64,000 bases of DNA from Petrolisthes cinctipes (Eukaryota > Arthropoda > Malacostraca > Decapoda > Porcellanidae). The notes beneath the pieces are model-generated. The model searched no databases and was not told the origin of the DNA. It saw nothing but the letters and a program-made list of their open reading frames with translations. Numbering within the stretch: position 1 is the stretch's first letter; each line of letters begins with the position of its first letter. This document shows positions 20,591-32,310 of the stretch, piece after piece. The position numbers and the translations under genes are program-made. The DNA lies in the NCBI GenBank assembly GCA_033782935.1, contig JAWQEG010000710.1, forward strand, positions 620,001 to 684,000. Reading direction: 5' to 3'.

Positions 20591-23500
20591 GGTGGTGGGT
20601 GTGTGGGTGTCATTACAGCGCTTAATCGGTAAATATCAACAGTTATTCATTTAGTGGTGGATGTAGGGGTGTCATTACAGTGCTTGGACTGTGAATATCA
20701 ACCATCATTCATGGGGTGGTGGGTTTGTGGGTGTCATTACAATGCTTGGACTGTTAATATCAACTGTCATTCATGGGGTTGGGGATGTGTGGGTGTTATT
20801 ACAGTTCTTGGACTGTAAATATCAACAGTCATTCATTAAGTGGTGGGTGTGTAGCAGTCATTACAATACTTTTACTATAAATATCAATAGTCATTAATGG
20901 GGTGGATGGTGTGTGAGTGTCATTACAGAGCTTAGACTGTAAATATCACCAGTCATTCATGAGGTGGTTAGTGTGTGGGTGTTAATACAATTCTTGGACT
21001 GTAAATATCAACTGTCATTCATGGTGTGTGTGGGTGCTATTATAGAGCTTGGACTCTAAATACCAACAGTCATTCTTAGGTTGGTGTGGGGGGGGATGTC
21101 ATTACAGTGCCTGGACTGTAAATATCAACAATCATTCATGGGGTGGTGGGTGTGTAGGTGTAAGTACAGATCTTGGACCATAAATACCAAGTCATTCATG
21201 GGGTAGTAGATGTATGCGTGTCAGTACTATGCTTGGACTGTTAATATCAACAGTCATTCATGGGGCGGAGGGTGTATGGGTGTCATGACAGTGCTTGGAC
21301 TGTAAATATCAACAATCATTCATGGGGTGGTGGGTGTGTGGGTTTCATTACAGTGCTAGGACTGTAAATATCAAAAGTTATTCATGGCATGATTGGTGTG
21401 TGGGTGTCATTACAGCGCATTAATTAACTGTATGTATCAACAGTCATTTATGGGGTGGTGTGTGTATGGGTGTCATTTCAGTGCTTTGACTATAAATATC
21501 AACAGTCATTTATGGGTAGGGGAGTGTCATTGCAATGCTTGGACTGTAAATATCAAGTCATTCATGGGGTGGTGGGTGTGTGGATGTCATTACAGTGCTT
21601 GGACAGTAAATATCAACAGTCATTCATGGAGTGGTGGGTGTGTGGGTGTCATTACAGTGCTTGGAGAGTAAATATCAACAGTCATTCATTGAGTGTTGGG
21701 TGCATAGGTGTCATTACAGTGCTTGGACTGTAAATATCAACAGTAATTTATGGGTTGGTGGGTGTCATTACAGTGCTTGGACTGTAAATATCAGCAGTCA
21801 TTCATATGGCAGTGGTTGTGTGTGTCATTACAGTGTTTGGACTTTAAATATCAAGAGCCATTCATGGGGTGGTGGGTGTTGGGGTGTCATTACAGTGCTT
21901 GGTCTGTAAATATCAACTGTCTCTTATGGAGTGGTGGGTGTTTGTGTGTCATTACAGTGGTTGGACTGTAAATATCTACAGTCATTCATGGGGTGGTGGG
22001 TGTGTGGGTGTCATTCCTGTGCTTGGACTGTAAATATCAACAATCATTTATGGGGTGGTGGGTGTGTTGGTGTCATTACAGTGCTTTGACTGTAAATATC
22101 AATAGTCATTCATGGGAAGGTGGGTGTGTGGGTGTCATTACAGTGCTTGGACTGTAAATATTAACAGTCTTTTATGGGGTGGTGGGTGTGTGGGTTATAT
22201 TACAGTGCTTGGACTGTAAATACTAACCATCATTCATGGGGTTGTGGTTGTGTGGGTGTCATTACAGTGCTTGGACTAAAAATATCAACAGTCGTTCAAG
22301 GGTTGGTGTTTGTGTGGGTGTCATTACAATGCTTGGACTGTAAATATCAACAGTTTTTCAAGGGGTGGTGGGTTGTTGGTGTCATTACAGTGCTTGGATT
22401 GTAAATATCAACAGTCATTCTTTGGGTGGTGGGTGTGTGGGTGTCATTACAGTGCTTGGACTGTAATTATCAACTGTCATTCATGGCATGTGTCGTTGAC
22501 ATTACAGTGCTTGGACTGTAAATATCAACTGTCATTCATGGGGTGTGTCAGTGACATTACAGTGCTTGTACTGTAAATATCAACAGTCATTCATGGGTTG
22601 GTGTGTGTGTGTCATTACCGTGCTTGGACTGTAAATTTCAACTGTCATTCATGGGGTGTGTTGGTGACATTACAGTGCTTGTACTGTAAATATCAATAGC
22701 CATTCATGGGGTGGTGGGTTTGTGGGTCTCATTACAGTAATTAGACTGTAAATATCAACAGACATTAATGGGGTGGTGGGTGTGTGGGTGTCATTCCAGT
22801 GCTTTATCTGTAAATATCAACAGTTATTCATTTAGTTGTGGGTGTAGGGGTGTCATTACAGTGCTTGGACTGTGAATATCAACCATCATTCATGGGGTGG
22901 TGGGTTTGTGGGTGTCATTACAATGCTTGTACGGTAAATATCAACTGTCATTCATGGGGTTGGGGGTGTGTGGGTGTCATTACAGTGCTTGGACTGTAAA
23001 TATCAACAGTCATTCATTAAGTGGTGGGTGTGTGGGAGTCATTACAATGCTTGTACTATAAATATCAATAGTCATTAATGAGGTGTTGGGTGTGTGGGTG
23101 TCATTACAGTGCTTGGACTGTAAATATTAACTGTCATTCATGGGGTGGATGGTGTGTGAGTGTCATTACACTGTTGGGATTGTAAATATCAACAGTTATT
23201 CATGGGGTTGTCAGTGTGTGGGTGTTAATAAAATGTTTGGACTGTAAATACCAACTGTCATTCATGGTGTGTGCGGGTGCTATTACATAGCTTGGACTCT
23301 AAATATCAACAGTCATTCTTAGGTTGGTGGGGGGGGAGTGTCATTACATTGCCTGGACTGTAAATATCAACAATCATTCATGGGGTGGTGGGTGTGTAGG
23401 TGTAAGTACAGATCTTAGACCGTAAATATCAAGTCATTTATGGGGTAGTGGATGTATGTGTGTCAGTACCGTGCTTGGACAGTAAATATAAACAGTCATT

Positions 23501-25778
23501 CATAGGGTGATGGGTCAGTTGTTGTCATTACAGGGCTTGGATAGTAAATATCAAAAGTAATTCATGGGGTGGTGGGTTTGTGGGTGTCATTACATTGCTT
23601 GGACTGAAAATATCAAAAGTCATTCATGGGGTGGTGGGTGTGTGGGAGTCATTACAGTGCTTGGACTATAAATATCAACAGTCATTTATGGGGTGGTGGG
23701 TGTGTGTGTTTCATTACAGTGTTTGGACTGTAAATATCAACAGTCATTCATAGGATGGTGGGTGTGTGACTGTCATTACAGTGCTCAGATTGTAAATATT
23801 AACTGTCAATTATGGGGTGGTGGGTGTCATTAGAGCACTTGGACAGAAAATATTAACAGTTATTCATAAGGTGGTGGGTGTGTGGATGCCATTACAGTGC
23901 TTTGACTAAAAATATCAACAGTCTTTCATGGGGTGGTGGGTGTGTAGGTGTCATTACAGTGCTTGGACTGTAAATATCAACAGTCATTTATGGGGTGGTG
24001 GGTGTGTGGGTGTTATTACAGTGTTTTGATTGTAAATATCAACAGTCATTCATAGGGTGGTGGGTTTCATTATCGTTCTTGGACTGTAAATATCAACAGT
24101 CATTCATGGGGTGTCGGGTGTTTGGGTGTCATTACTGTACTTAGACTGTAGATATCAACCATAATTTATGGGGTGGTGGGTGTGAGGGTGTCATTACAAT
24201 GCTTGGACTGTAAATATCAACAGTCATTCATGGGGTTGTGGGTATGTGGGTGTATTATAGATTTTGGACTGTAAATATCAACAGTCATTCATGGGGTGGT
24301 AGGTGTGTGGGTGTCATTACAGTGCTTGGACTGTAAATATCAAGTCATTTATGGGGTGGTGGGTGTGTGTGTGTCATTAGTGCTTGGACTGTAAATTTCA
24401 ACAGTCATTTATATGGTTGTGGGTGGCATTACAGTGCTTAGACTGTATATATCAACAGTAATTCATGGGGAGATGGGTGTTTGGGTGTCATTACAGAGCT
24501 TGGACTGTTAATATCAACAGTTAATTATGGGGTGGTTTTTGTTTGGGTGTCATTACATTGCTTGGACTGTAAATATCAACAGTCATTCTTTGAGTTGTGG
24601 TTGTGTGGGTGTCATTACAGTGTTAGACGGTAAATATTAACAGTCATTTATGGGGAGGTGGGTGTGAGGGTGTCATTACAGTGCTTGGACTGTAAATATC
24701 AACAGTCATTCATTGTGTGGAGGGTGTGTTGGTGTCATTACAGTGCTCAGACTGTAAATATTAACAGTCATTCATGTGTTGGTGGGTGTGTGGATGTCAT
24801 TACAGTGCTTGGACTGAAAAAATCAACAGATATATATGAGGTGGTGGGTTTGTGGGTGTCATTACAGTGTTTGGACTATAAATATCAACCATCATTTATG
24901 GGGTGCTGGATGTGTGGTTGTCATTACAGTGCTCGGACTGTAAATATCAACAGTCATTCTTAAGGTGGTGGGTGTGTGTGTCATTACAGAGCTTGGACTG
25001 TAAATATCAACAGTCTTTCATAGGGTTGTGGGTGTATGGGTGTTTTTACAGTGATTAGACTGTAAATATTAACAGTCATTTATGGGGTGGTTGGTGTGTG
25101 GGTGTGTTGCTGTCATTACAGTGCTTGGACTGTAAATATCAACAGTCATTCATGGGGTGGTAAGTGTGTGTGGGTGTCATTACAGTGCTTGGACAGTAAA
25201 TATCAACAGTCATTTATGGAATGATAGGTGTGTGGTGGTCATTACAGTGTTTTGATTGTAAATATCAACAGTCATTTATAGGGTGGTGGGTGTCATTAGA
25301 GTGCTTGGACTGAAAATATCAACAGTCATTCATGGGGTGGTGGGTGTGTGGGTGTCATTACAGTGCTTGGACAGTAAATATCAACAGTCATTCATGGAAT
25401 GATAGGTGTGTGGTGGTCATTACAGTGTTTTGATTGTAAATATCAACAGTCATTTATAGGGTGGTGGATGTCATTAGAGTGCTTGGCCTGTAAATATCAA
25501 CTGTCATTCATGGGGTGTGTTGGTGACATTACAGTGCTTGGACTGAAAATATCAACTGTTATTCATGGGGTGTGTCGGTGACATTACAGTGCTTGTACTG
25601 TAAATAACAACAGTCATTCATGGGTTGGTGTGTGTGTGTCATTACGGTGCTTGGACTGTAAATTTCAACTGTCATTCATGGGGTGTGTAGGTGACATTAC
25701 AGTGCTTGTACTGTAAATATCAACAGCAATTCATGGGGTGGTGGGTGTGTGGGTGTCATTACAGTAATTGGACTGTAA
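20571..25778 (+). repeat. Higher-order repeat copy 2 (about 5.2 kb)
   Basis: The copy begins at an empty version of the retrotransposon target unit (GGACTGTAAGTATCAACATA). Its series of variants matches copy 3 at offsets of about 4,969 bp (21393 to 26362), shrinking to 4,846 bp (24658 to 29504) because copy 3 lacks two units near 28000. Sequence agreement with copy 3 is very high. Confidence 0.8.
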
Positions 25779-25798
25779 GTATCAACAGACATTTATAG
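25771..25798 (+). other. Second paralogous empty insertion site
   Basis: The same junction unit is uninterrupted here, with GTAT at 25779-25782. Its right side, CAACAGACATTTATAGGG, matches the retrotransposon's right flank base for base over that stretch, slightly better than the copy at 20571. Confidence 0.85.
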
Positions 25799-28700
25799 GG
25801 TGGTGGGTGTGTGGGTGTCATTACAGCGCTTAATCTGTAAATATCAACAGTTATTCATTTAGTCGTGGATGTAGGGGTGTCATTACAGTGCTTGGACTGC
25901 GAATATCAACCATCATTCATGGGGTGGTGGGTGTGTGGGTGTCATTACAGTACTTGGACTGTTAATATCAACTGTCATTCATGGGGTTGGGGGTGTGTGG
26001 GTGTCATTACAGTTCTTGGACTGTAAATATCAACAGTCATTCATTAAGTGGTGGGTGTGTAGCAGTCATTACAATACTTGTACTATAAATATCAATAGTC
26101 ATTAATGGGGTGGATGGTGTGTGAGTGTCATTACAGAGCTTAGACTGTAAATATCACCAGTCATTCATGAGGTGGTTAGTGTGTGGGTGTTAATACAATT
26201 CTTGGACTGTAAATATCAACTGTCATTCTTAGGTTGGTGTGGGGGGGGATGTCATTACAGTGCCTGGACTGTAAATATCAACAATCATTCATGGGGTGGT
26301 GGGTGTGTGGGTTTCATTACAGTGCTAGGACTGTAAATATCAAAAGTTATTCATGGCATGATTGGTGTGTGGGTGTCATTACAGCGCATTAATTAACTGT
26401 ATGTATCAACAGTCATTTATGGGGTGGTGTGTGTATGGGTGTCATTTCAGTGCTTTGACTATAAATATCAACAGTCATTTATGGGTAGGGGAGTGTCATT
26501 GCAATGCTTGGACTGTAAATATCAAGTCATTCATGGGGTGGTGGGTGTGTGGATGTCATTACAGTGCTTGGACAGTAAATATCAATAGTCATTAATGGAG
26601 TGGTGGGTGTGTGGGTGTCATTACAGTGCTTGGAGAGTAAATATCAATAGTCATTCATTGAGTGTTGGGTGCATAGGTGTCATTACAGTGCTTGGACTTT
26701 AAATATCAACAGTAATTTATGGGTTGGTGGGTGTCATTACAGTGCTTGGACTGTAAATATCAGCAGTCATTCATATGGCAGTGGTTGTGTGTGTCATTAC
26801 AGTGTTTGGACTTTAAATATCAAGAGCCATTCATGGGGTGGTGGGTGTTGGGGTGTCATTACAGTGCTTGGTCTGTAAATATCAACTGTCTCTTATGGAG
26901 TGGTGGGTGTTTGTGTGTCATTACAGTGGTTGGACTGTAAATATCTACAGTCATTCATGGGGTGGTGGGTGTGTGGGTGTCATTCCTGTGCTTGGACTGT
27001 AAATATCAACAATAATTTATGGGGTGGTGGGTGTGTTGGTGTCATTACAGTGCTTTGACTGTAAATATCAATAGTCATTCATGGGAAGGTGGGTGTGTGG
27101 GTGTCATTACAGTGCTTGGACTGTAAATATTAACAGTCTTTTATGGGGTGGTGGGTGTGTGGGTTATATTACAGTGCTTGTACTGTAAATACTAACCATC
27201 ATTCATGGGGTTGTGGTTGTGTGGGTGTCATTACAGTGCTTGGACTATAAATATCAACAGTCGTTCATGGGTTGGTGTTTGTGTGGGTGTCATTACAATG
27301 CTTGGACTGTAAATATCAACAGTCTTTCAAGGGGTGGTGGGTTGTTGGTGTCATTACAGTGCTTGGATTGTAAATATCAACAGTCATTCTTTGGGTGGTG
27401 GGTGTGTGGGTGTCATTACAGTGCTTGGACTGTAATTATCAACTGTCAATCATGGCGTGTGTCGTTGACATTACAGTGCTTGGACTGTAAATATCAACTG
27501 TCATTCATGGGGTGTGTCAGTGACATTACAGTTCTTGTACTGTAAATATCAACAGTCATTCATGGGTTGGTGTGTGTGTGTCATTACCGTGCTTGGACTG
27601 TAAATTTCAACTGTCATTCATGGGGTGTGTTGGTGACATTACAGTGCTTGTACTGTAAATATCAACAGCCATTCATGGGGTGGTGGGTTTGTGGGTCTCA
27701 TTACAGTAATTAGACTGTAAATATCAACAGACATTAATGGGGTGGTGGGTGTGTGGGTGTCATTCCAGTGCTTTATCTGTAAATATCAACAGTTATTCAT
27801 TTAGTTGTGGGTGTAGGGGTGTCATTACAGTGCTTGGACTGTGAATATCAACCATCATTCATGGGGTGGTGGGTGTGTGGGTGTCATTACAATGCTTGTA
27901 CGGTAAATATCAACTGTCATTCATGGGGTTGGGGGTGTGTGGGTGTCATTACAGTGCTTGGACTGTAAATATTAACAGTCATTCATGGGGTGGATGGTGT
28001 GTGAGTGTCATTACACTGTTGGGATTGTAAATATCAACAGTTATTCATGGGGTTGTCAGTGTGTGGGTGTTAATAAAATGTTTGGACTGTAAATACCAAT
28101 TGTCATTCATGGTGTGTGCGGGTGCTATTACATAGCTTGGACTCTAAATATCAACAGTCATTCTTAGGTTGGTGGGGGGGGAGTTTCATTACATTGCCTG
28201 GACTGTAAATATCAACAATCATTCATGGGGTGGTGGGTGTGTAGGTGTAAGTACAGATCTTAGACCGTAAATATCAAGTCATTTATGGGGTAGTGGATGT
28301 ATGTGTGTCAGTACTGTGCTTGGACAGTAAATATAAACAGTCATTCATAGGGTGATGGGTCAGTTGGTGTCATTACAGGGCTTGGATAGTAAATATCAAA
28401 AGTAATTCATGGGGTGGTGGGTTTGTGGGTGTCATTACATTGCTTGGACTGAAAATATCAAAAGTCATTCATGGGGTGGTGGGTGTGTGGGAGTCATTAC
28501 AGTGCTTGGACTATAAATATCAACAGTCATTTATGGGGTGGTGGGTGTGTGTGTTTCATTACAGTGTTTGGACTGTAAATATCAACAGTCATTCATAGGA
28601 TGGTGGGTGTGTGACTATCATTACAGTGCTCAGATTGTAAATATTAACAGTCAATTATGGGGTGGTGGGTGTCATTAGAGCACTTGGACAGAAAATATTA

Positions 28701-30318
28701 ACAGTTATTCATAAGGTGGTGGGTGTGTGGATGCCATTACAGTGCTTTGACTAAAAATATCAACAGTCTTTCATGGGGTGGTGGGTGTGTAGGTGTCATT
28801 ACAGTGCTTGGACTGTAAATATCAACAGTCATTTATGGGGAGGTGGGTGTGTGGGTGTTATTACAGTGTTTTGATTGTAAATATCAACAGTCATTCATAG
28901 GGTGGTGGGTTTCATTATCTTTCTTGGACTGTAAATATCAACAGTCATTCATGGGGTGTTGGGTGTTTGGGTGTCATTACTGTACTTAGACTGTAGATAT
29001 CAACCATAATTTATGGGGTGGTGGGTGTGGGGGTGTCATTACAATGCTTGGACTGTAAATATCAACAGTCATTCATGGGGTTGTGGGTGTGTGGGTGTTA
29101 TTATAGATTTTGGACTGTAAATATCAACAGTCATTCATGGGGTGGTAGGTGTGTGGGTGTCATTACAGTGCTTGGACTGTAAATATCAAGTCATTTATGG
29201 GGTGGTGGGTGTGTGTGTGTCATTAGTGCTTGGACTGTAAATTTCAACAGTCATTTATATGGTTGTGGGTGGCATTACAGTGCTTAGACTGTATATATCA
29301 ACAGTAATTCATGGGGAGATGGGTGTTCGGGTGTCATTACAGAGCTTGGACTGTTAATATCAACAGTTAATTATGGGGTGGTTTTTGTTTGGGTGTCATT
29401 ACATTGCTTGGACTGTAAATATCAACAGTCATTCTTGGAGTTGTGGTTGTGTGGGTGTCATTACAGTGTTAGACGGTAAATATTAACAGTCATTTATGGG
29501 GAGGTGGGTGTGAGGGTGTCATTACAGTGCTTGGACTGTAAATATCAACAGTCATTCATTGTGTGGAGGGTGTGTTGGTGTCATTACAGTGCTCAGACTG
29601 TAAATATTAACAGTCATTCATGTGTTGGTGGGTGTGTGGATGTCATTACAGTGCTTGGACTGAAAATATCAACAGATATATATGAGGTGGTGGGTTTGTG
29701 GGTGTCATTACAGTGTTTGAACTATAAATATCAACCATCATTTATGGGGTGCTGGATGTGTGGGTGTCATTACAGTGCTTGGACTGTAAATATCAACAGT
29801 CATTCTTAAGGTGGTGGGTGTGTGTGTCATTACAGAGCTTGGACTGTAAATATCAACAGTCTTTCATAGGGTTGTGGGTGTATGGGTGTTTTTACAGTGA
29901 TTAGACTGTAAATATTAACAGTCATTTATGGGTTGGTTGGTGTGTGAGTGTCATTACAGTGCTTAGACTGTAAATATCAACAGTCATTTATTGGGTGGTG
30001 GATGTGTTGCTGTCATTACAGTGCTTGGACTGTAAATATCAACAGTCATTCATGGGGTGGTAAGTGTGTGTGGGTGTCATTACAGTGCTTGGACAGTAAA
30101 TATCAACAGTCATTCATGGAATGATAGGTGTGTGGTGGTCATTACAGTGTTTTGATTGTAAATATCAACAGTCATTTATAGGGTGGTGGGTGTCATTAGA
30201 GTGCTTGGACTGAAAATATCAACAGTCATTCATGGGGTGGTGGGTGTGTGGGTGTCATTACAGTGCTTGGACTGTAAATATCAACTTTAATTCATGGGGT
30301 GGTGGGTGTGTGGGTGTC
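25779..30318 (+). repeat. Higher-order repeat copy 3 (about 4.5 kb, cut by the solo LTR)
   Basis: The copy begins at a second empty version of the target unit (GGACTGTAAGTATCAACAGA) and ends where the solo LTR is inserted. Near 26220 it lacks several units that are present near 21010-21250 in copy 2, which accounts for part of the length difference. Confidence 0.75.
30314..30318. other. Left target-site duplication of the solo LTR (GTGTC)
   Basis: GTGTC directly precedes the solo LTR and recurs at 31019-31023. It is part of the ordinary satellite unit, so removing the LTR and one copy restores a normal GTGTCATTACAG junction. Confidence 0.85.
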
Positions 30319-30409
30319 TGTAAGGGCCGAAATTTTCAACAGCTGGATTAATACTCCTGTCTCTCACATCAACTTATGTTTCCTTGTCTGTGTACCCTGT
30401 TCATACACA

Positions 30410-30415
30410 TTTATT
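30410..30415 (-). promoter_or_regulatory. Candidate polyadenylation signal in the solo LTR
   Basis: AATAAA is present on the minus strand about 90 bp before the LTR end. It is the expected hexamer and position if the LTR is in minus orientation. Confidence 0.4.
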
Positions 30416-30736
30416 CCCATCTACCAGTTAAGTAATCTTTTCCTGTTTCCTAGATAGTAATGTGATGCAGTAGTGGAGGACGAGAAGAATTTAACCGCTT
30501 GATCAGCAGTTTCTTCGTCTCTCCCCCCCCCCCTTCCTTGGGATATCGATGGCAGCGCCATCTACACTACTCAATGCTGGCATCGTGATCTAATCGAAGT
30601 TTTGTCTAGGATGGACGACTGACTGGTGGCAGAATGGAGCTGCACTTTGAACAGTTAGGAGCTCTGAGCCTCCTCTGCCTCCTTCTCTTGTGGAGCATAT
30701 CTATCGCTTGGGCAGCGACTGGTCTGCCTCCTACAA

Positions 30737-30838
30737 TTGAGACACTGCTGTCTCATAATTGTTACTCCTACCATTGGGTAACTTTTAATTGTGTAACCGT
30801 TTACTCTACTCTTGAGACTCTGCTGTCTCTTAATTGTT
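30737..30838. repeat. Imperfect 75-bp direct repeat inside the solo LTR
   Basis: TTGAGAC(A/T)CTGCTGTCTC(A/T)TAATTGTT occurs at 30737 and again at 30812, 75 bp apart, with two differences in the shared 27-bp core. Each core also holds a small inverted repeat (GAGAC ... GTCTC). In the favoured minus orientation these lie downstream of the TATA box. Confidence 0.6.
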
Positions 30839-30869
30839 GTAGGGAAAGGGATAGTCTCCTTGAGTGGTG

Positions 30870-30882
30870 CTGTATTATATAT
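30870..30882 (-). promoter_or_regulatory. Candidate TATA box in the solo LTR
   Basis: The minus strand reads AATATATAATAC here, including TATATAAT, about 140 bp inside the U3 end. It supports minus orientation but is a short A/T-rich match only. Confidence 0.4.
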
Positions 30883-31018
30883 TGGGGTTGTGAAGTGTTT
30901 AATATATTTGTCTTCTTCAAACTGTGTTTGTTACAATCCCTCTGATTTTGGTGGTGCTAGAATCCTTAAATGTTCGAAGAAGTTGCCGACATGCCACTCT
31001 TCGATTCGAGCCTTGACA

Positions 31019-31023
31019 GTGTC
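31019..31023. other. Right target-site duplication of the solo LTR (GTGTC)
   Basis: This repeats 30314-30318 exactly, and the satellite resumes immediately with ATTACAGAGCTTGG. Confidence 0.85.
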
Positions 31024-31879
31024 ATTACAGAGCTTGGACTGTAAATATCAACAGTCATTCATGGGGTGGTGGGTGCTTAGGTGGCATTACAGTGCTTGGA
31101 CTACAAATATCAACAGTCAATCATGGGGTTGTGGGTGTCGGGGTGTCATTACAGTGCTTGGACAGTAAATATCAACAGTCATTCATGGGGTGGTGGGTGT
31201 GTGGGTGCCATTACAGTGTTTTGACTGTAAATATCAACAGTCATTCATGGGGTAGTGAGTGTTTGGGTGTCATTACAGTTCTTGGACTGTAAATATTAAC
31301 CATTATTCATTAGGTAGTGGGTGTGTGGGTGTCATTACCGTGCTAAGACTGTAAATATTAAGTCATTCAAATAGTGGTTGGTGTTGGGTTGTCATTACAG
31401 TGCTTGGACTTTAAATATCAACAGTCTTTCATGGGATGGTGGGTGTGTGGGTATCATTACAGTGCTTGAACTGTAAATCTCAACAGTCATTCATAGGGTG
31501 GTGGGTGTGTGAGTGTCATTACAGAGCTTGGACTGTAAATATCTACAGTCATTCATGGGGTGGTGGATGTGTAAGTGTCATTACAGTGCTTGGACTGTAA
31601 ATATCAATAGTCATTCTTGGGGTGGTGGGTGTGTGGAAGTCATTACAGTGCTTAGACTGTAAATATCAACAGTCATTTATAGGGTGTAAGGTGACAATAG
31701 AGTGCTTGGACTGTAAATATCAACAGTCATTCATGGGGTGGTGGGTGTGGGGGTGTCATTACAGTGCTTTCAATGTAAATATCAACAGTCATTCATGGGG
31801 TGATGGGTGTGTGGTTGCCATTACAGAGCTTGGACTGTAAATATCAACAGTCGTTCATGGGATGGTAGGTGTTTGGGTG

Positions 31880-32310
31880 TCATTACAGTGCTTGGACTGG
31901 TAATATCAATAGTCATTCATGGGGTGGTGAGTGTGTCTATGTCATTACAGTTCTTGGTCTGTAAATTTCAACCATCATTCATTGGGTGGTGGGTGTGTGG
32001 GTGTCATTACAGTGTTTGGACTGCAAATATTAACAGTCATCCATTGGGCGGTGGGTGTCATTAGAGTGCTTGGACTGTAAATATCAACAGTCATTCATGG
32101 GGTGGTGGGTGTGTGGGTGTCATTACAGTGCTTGGACTGTTAATATCAATAGTCTTTCATGGGGTTGTGAGTGTGTCTGTGTCATTACATTTCTTGGTCT
32201 GTAAATCTCAACCATCATTCATTGGGTGGTGGGTGTGTAGGTGTCATTACAGTGTTTGGACTGCAAATATTAACAGTCATCCATGGGGTGGTGGGTGTCA
32301 TTAGAGTGCT
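31880..32310 (+). repeat. Local doublet, 240-bp spacing
   Basis: A four-unit series containing GTGAGTGTGTCTRTGTCATT, TTCTTGGTCTGTAAAT and AACAGTCATCCATGGG/TTGGG variants occurs twice, at about 31888 and 32128. Related series recur near 36620, 38090, 38820 and 39545, so this variant group has been spread repeatedly through block C. Confidence 0.65.

Larger units (their letters stand above)
15847..30318 (+). repeat. 62-bp satellite array, block B, with nested higher-order repeats
   Basis: The same 62-bp unit continues in the same orientation as block A. Variants are ordered in a nested pattern. Junction units containing GTGCTTAATCTG or GCTTTATCTG followed by TATTCATTTAG recur near 15893, 18322, 20617, 22798, 25825 and 27767. 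They alternate between a type preceded by GTAATTGGACTGTAAGTATC and one preceded by GTAATTAGACTGTAAATATC. Two successive halves make one larger unit of about 4.5-5.2 kb. A G homopolymer of 8-10 bases marks each half (about 16548, 18853, 21088, 23329, 26241 and 28174). No gene is supported: the open frames are repeat translations. Confidence 0.96.
30319..31018 (-). mobile_element. Solo LTR (700 bp)
   Basis: This is the only non-satellite sequence besides the full element. It starts TGTAAGGGCC and ends CCTTGACA, giving TG...CA ends, and is flanked by a perfect 5-bp duplication GTGTC. No internal coding region is attached, so it is best explained as an LTR left after recombination between the two LTRs of a lost element. 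The minus orientation is favoured. On that strand a TATATAAT box lies near 30875, about 140 bp from the start, and AATAAA lies at 30410-30415, about 90 bp before the end, which fits the U3-R-U5 order. The termini TGTCA...TTACA resemble those of the full-length element but the bodies differ. A 103-codon frame on the + strand (30634-30945) has no recognisable feature and I reject it as a gene. Confidence 0.85.

Noticed and set aside
30521..30535. Run of C in the solo LTR as a polypurine tract of an internal element
   Set aside because: The run lies in the middle of the 700-bp LTR, well away from either terminus, so it cannot be the primer tract adjoining an LTR.
30634..30945. 103-codon + strand frame within the 700-bp insertion
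   Set aside because: It lies wholly inside the solo LTR, antisense to the favoured orientation, and has no recognisable domain.
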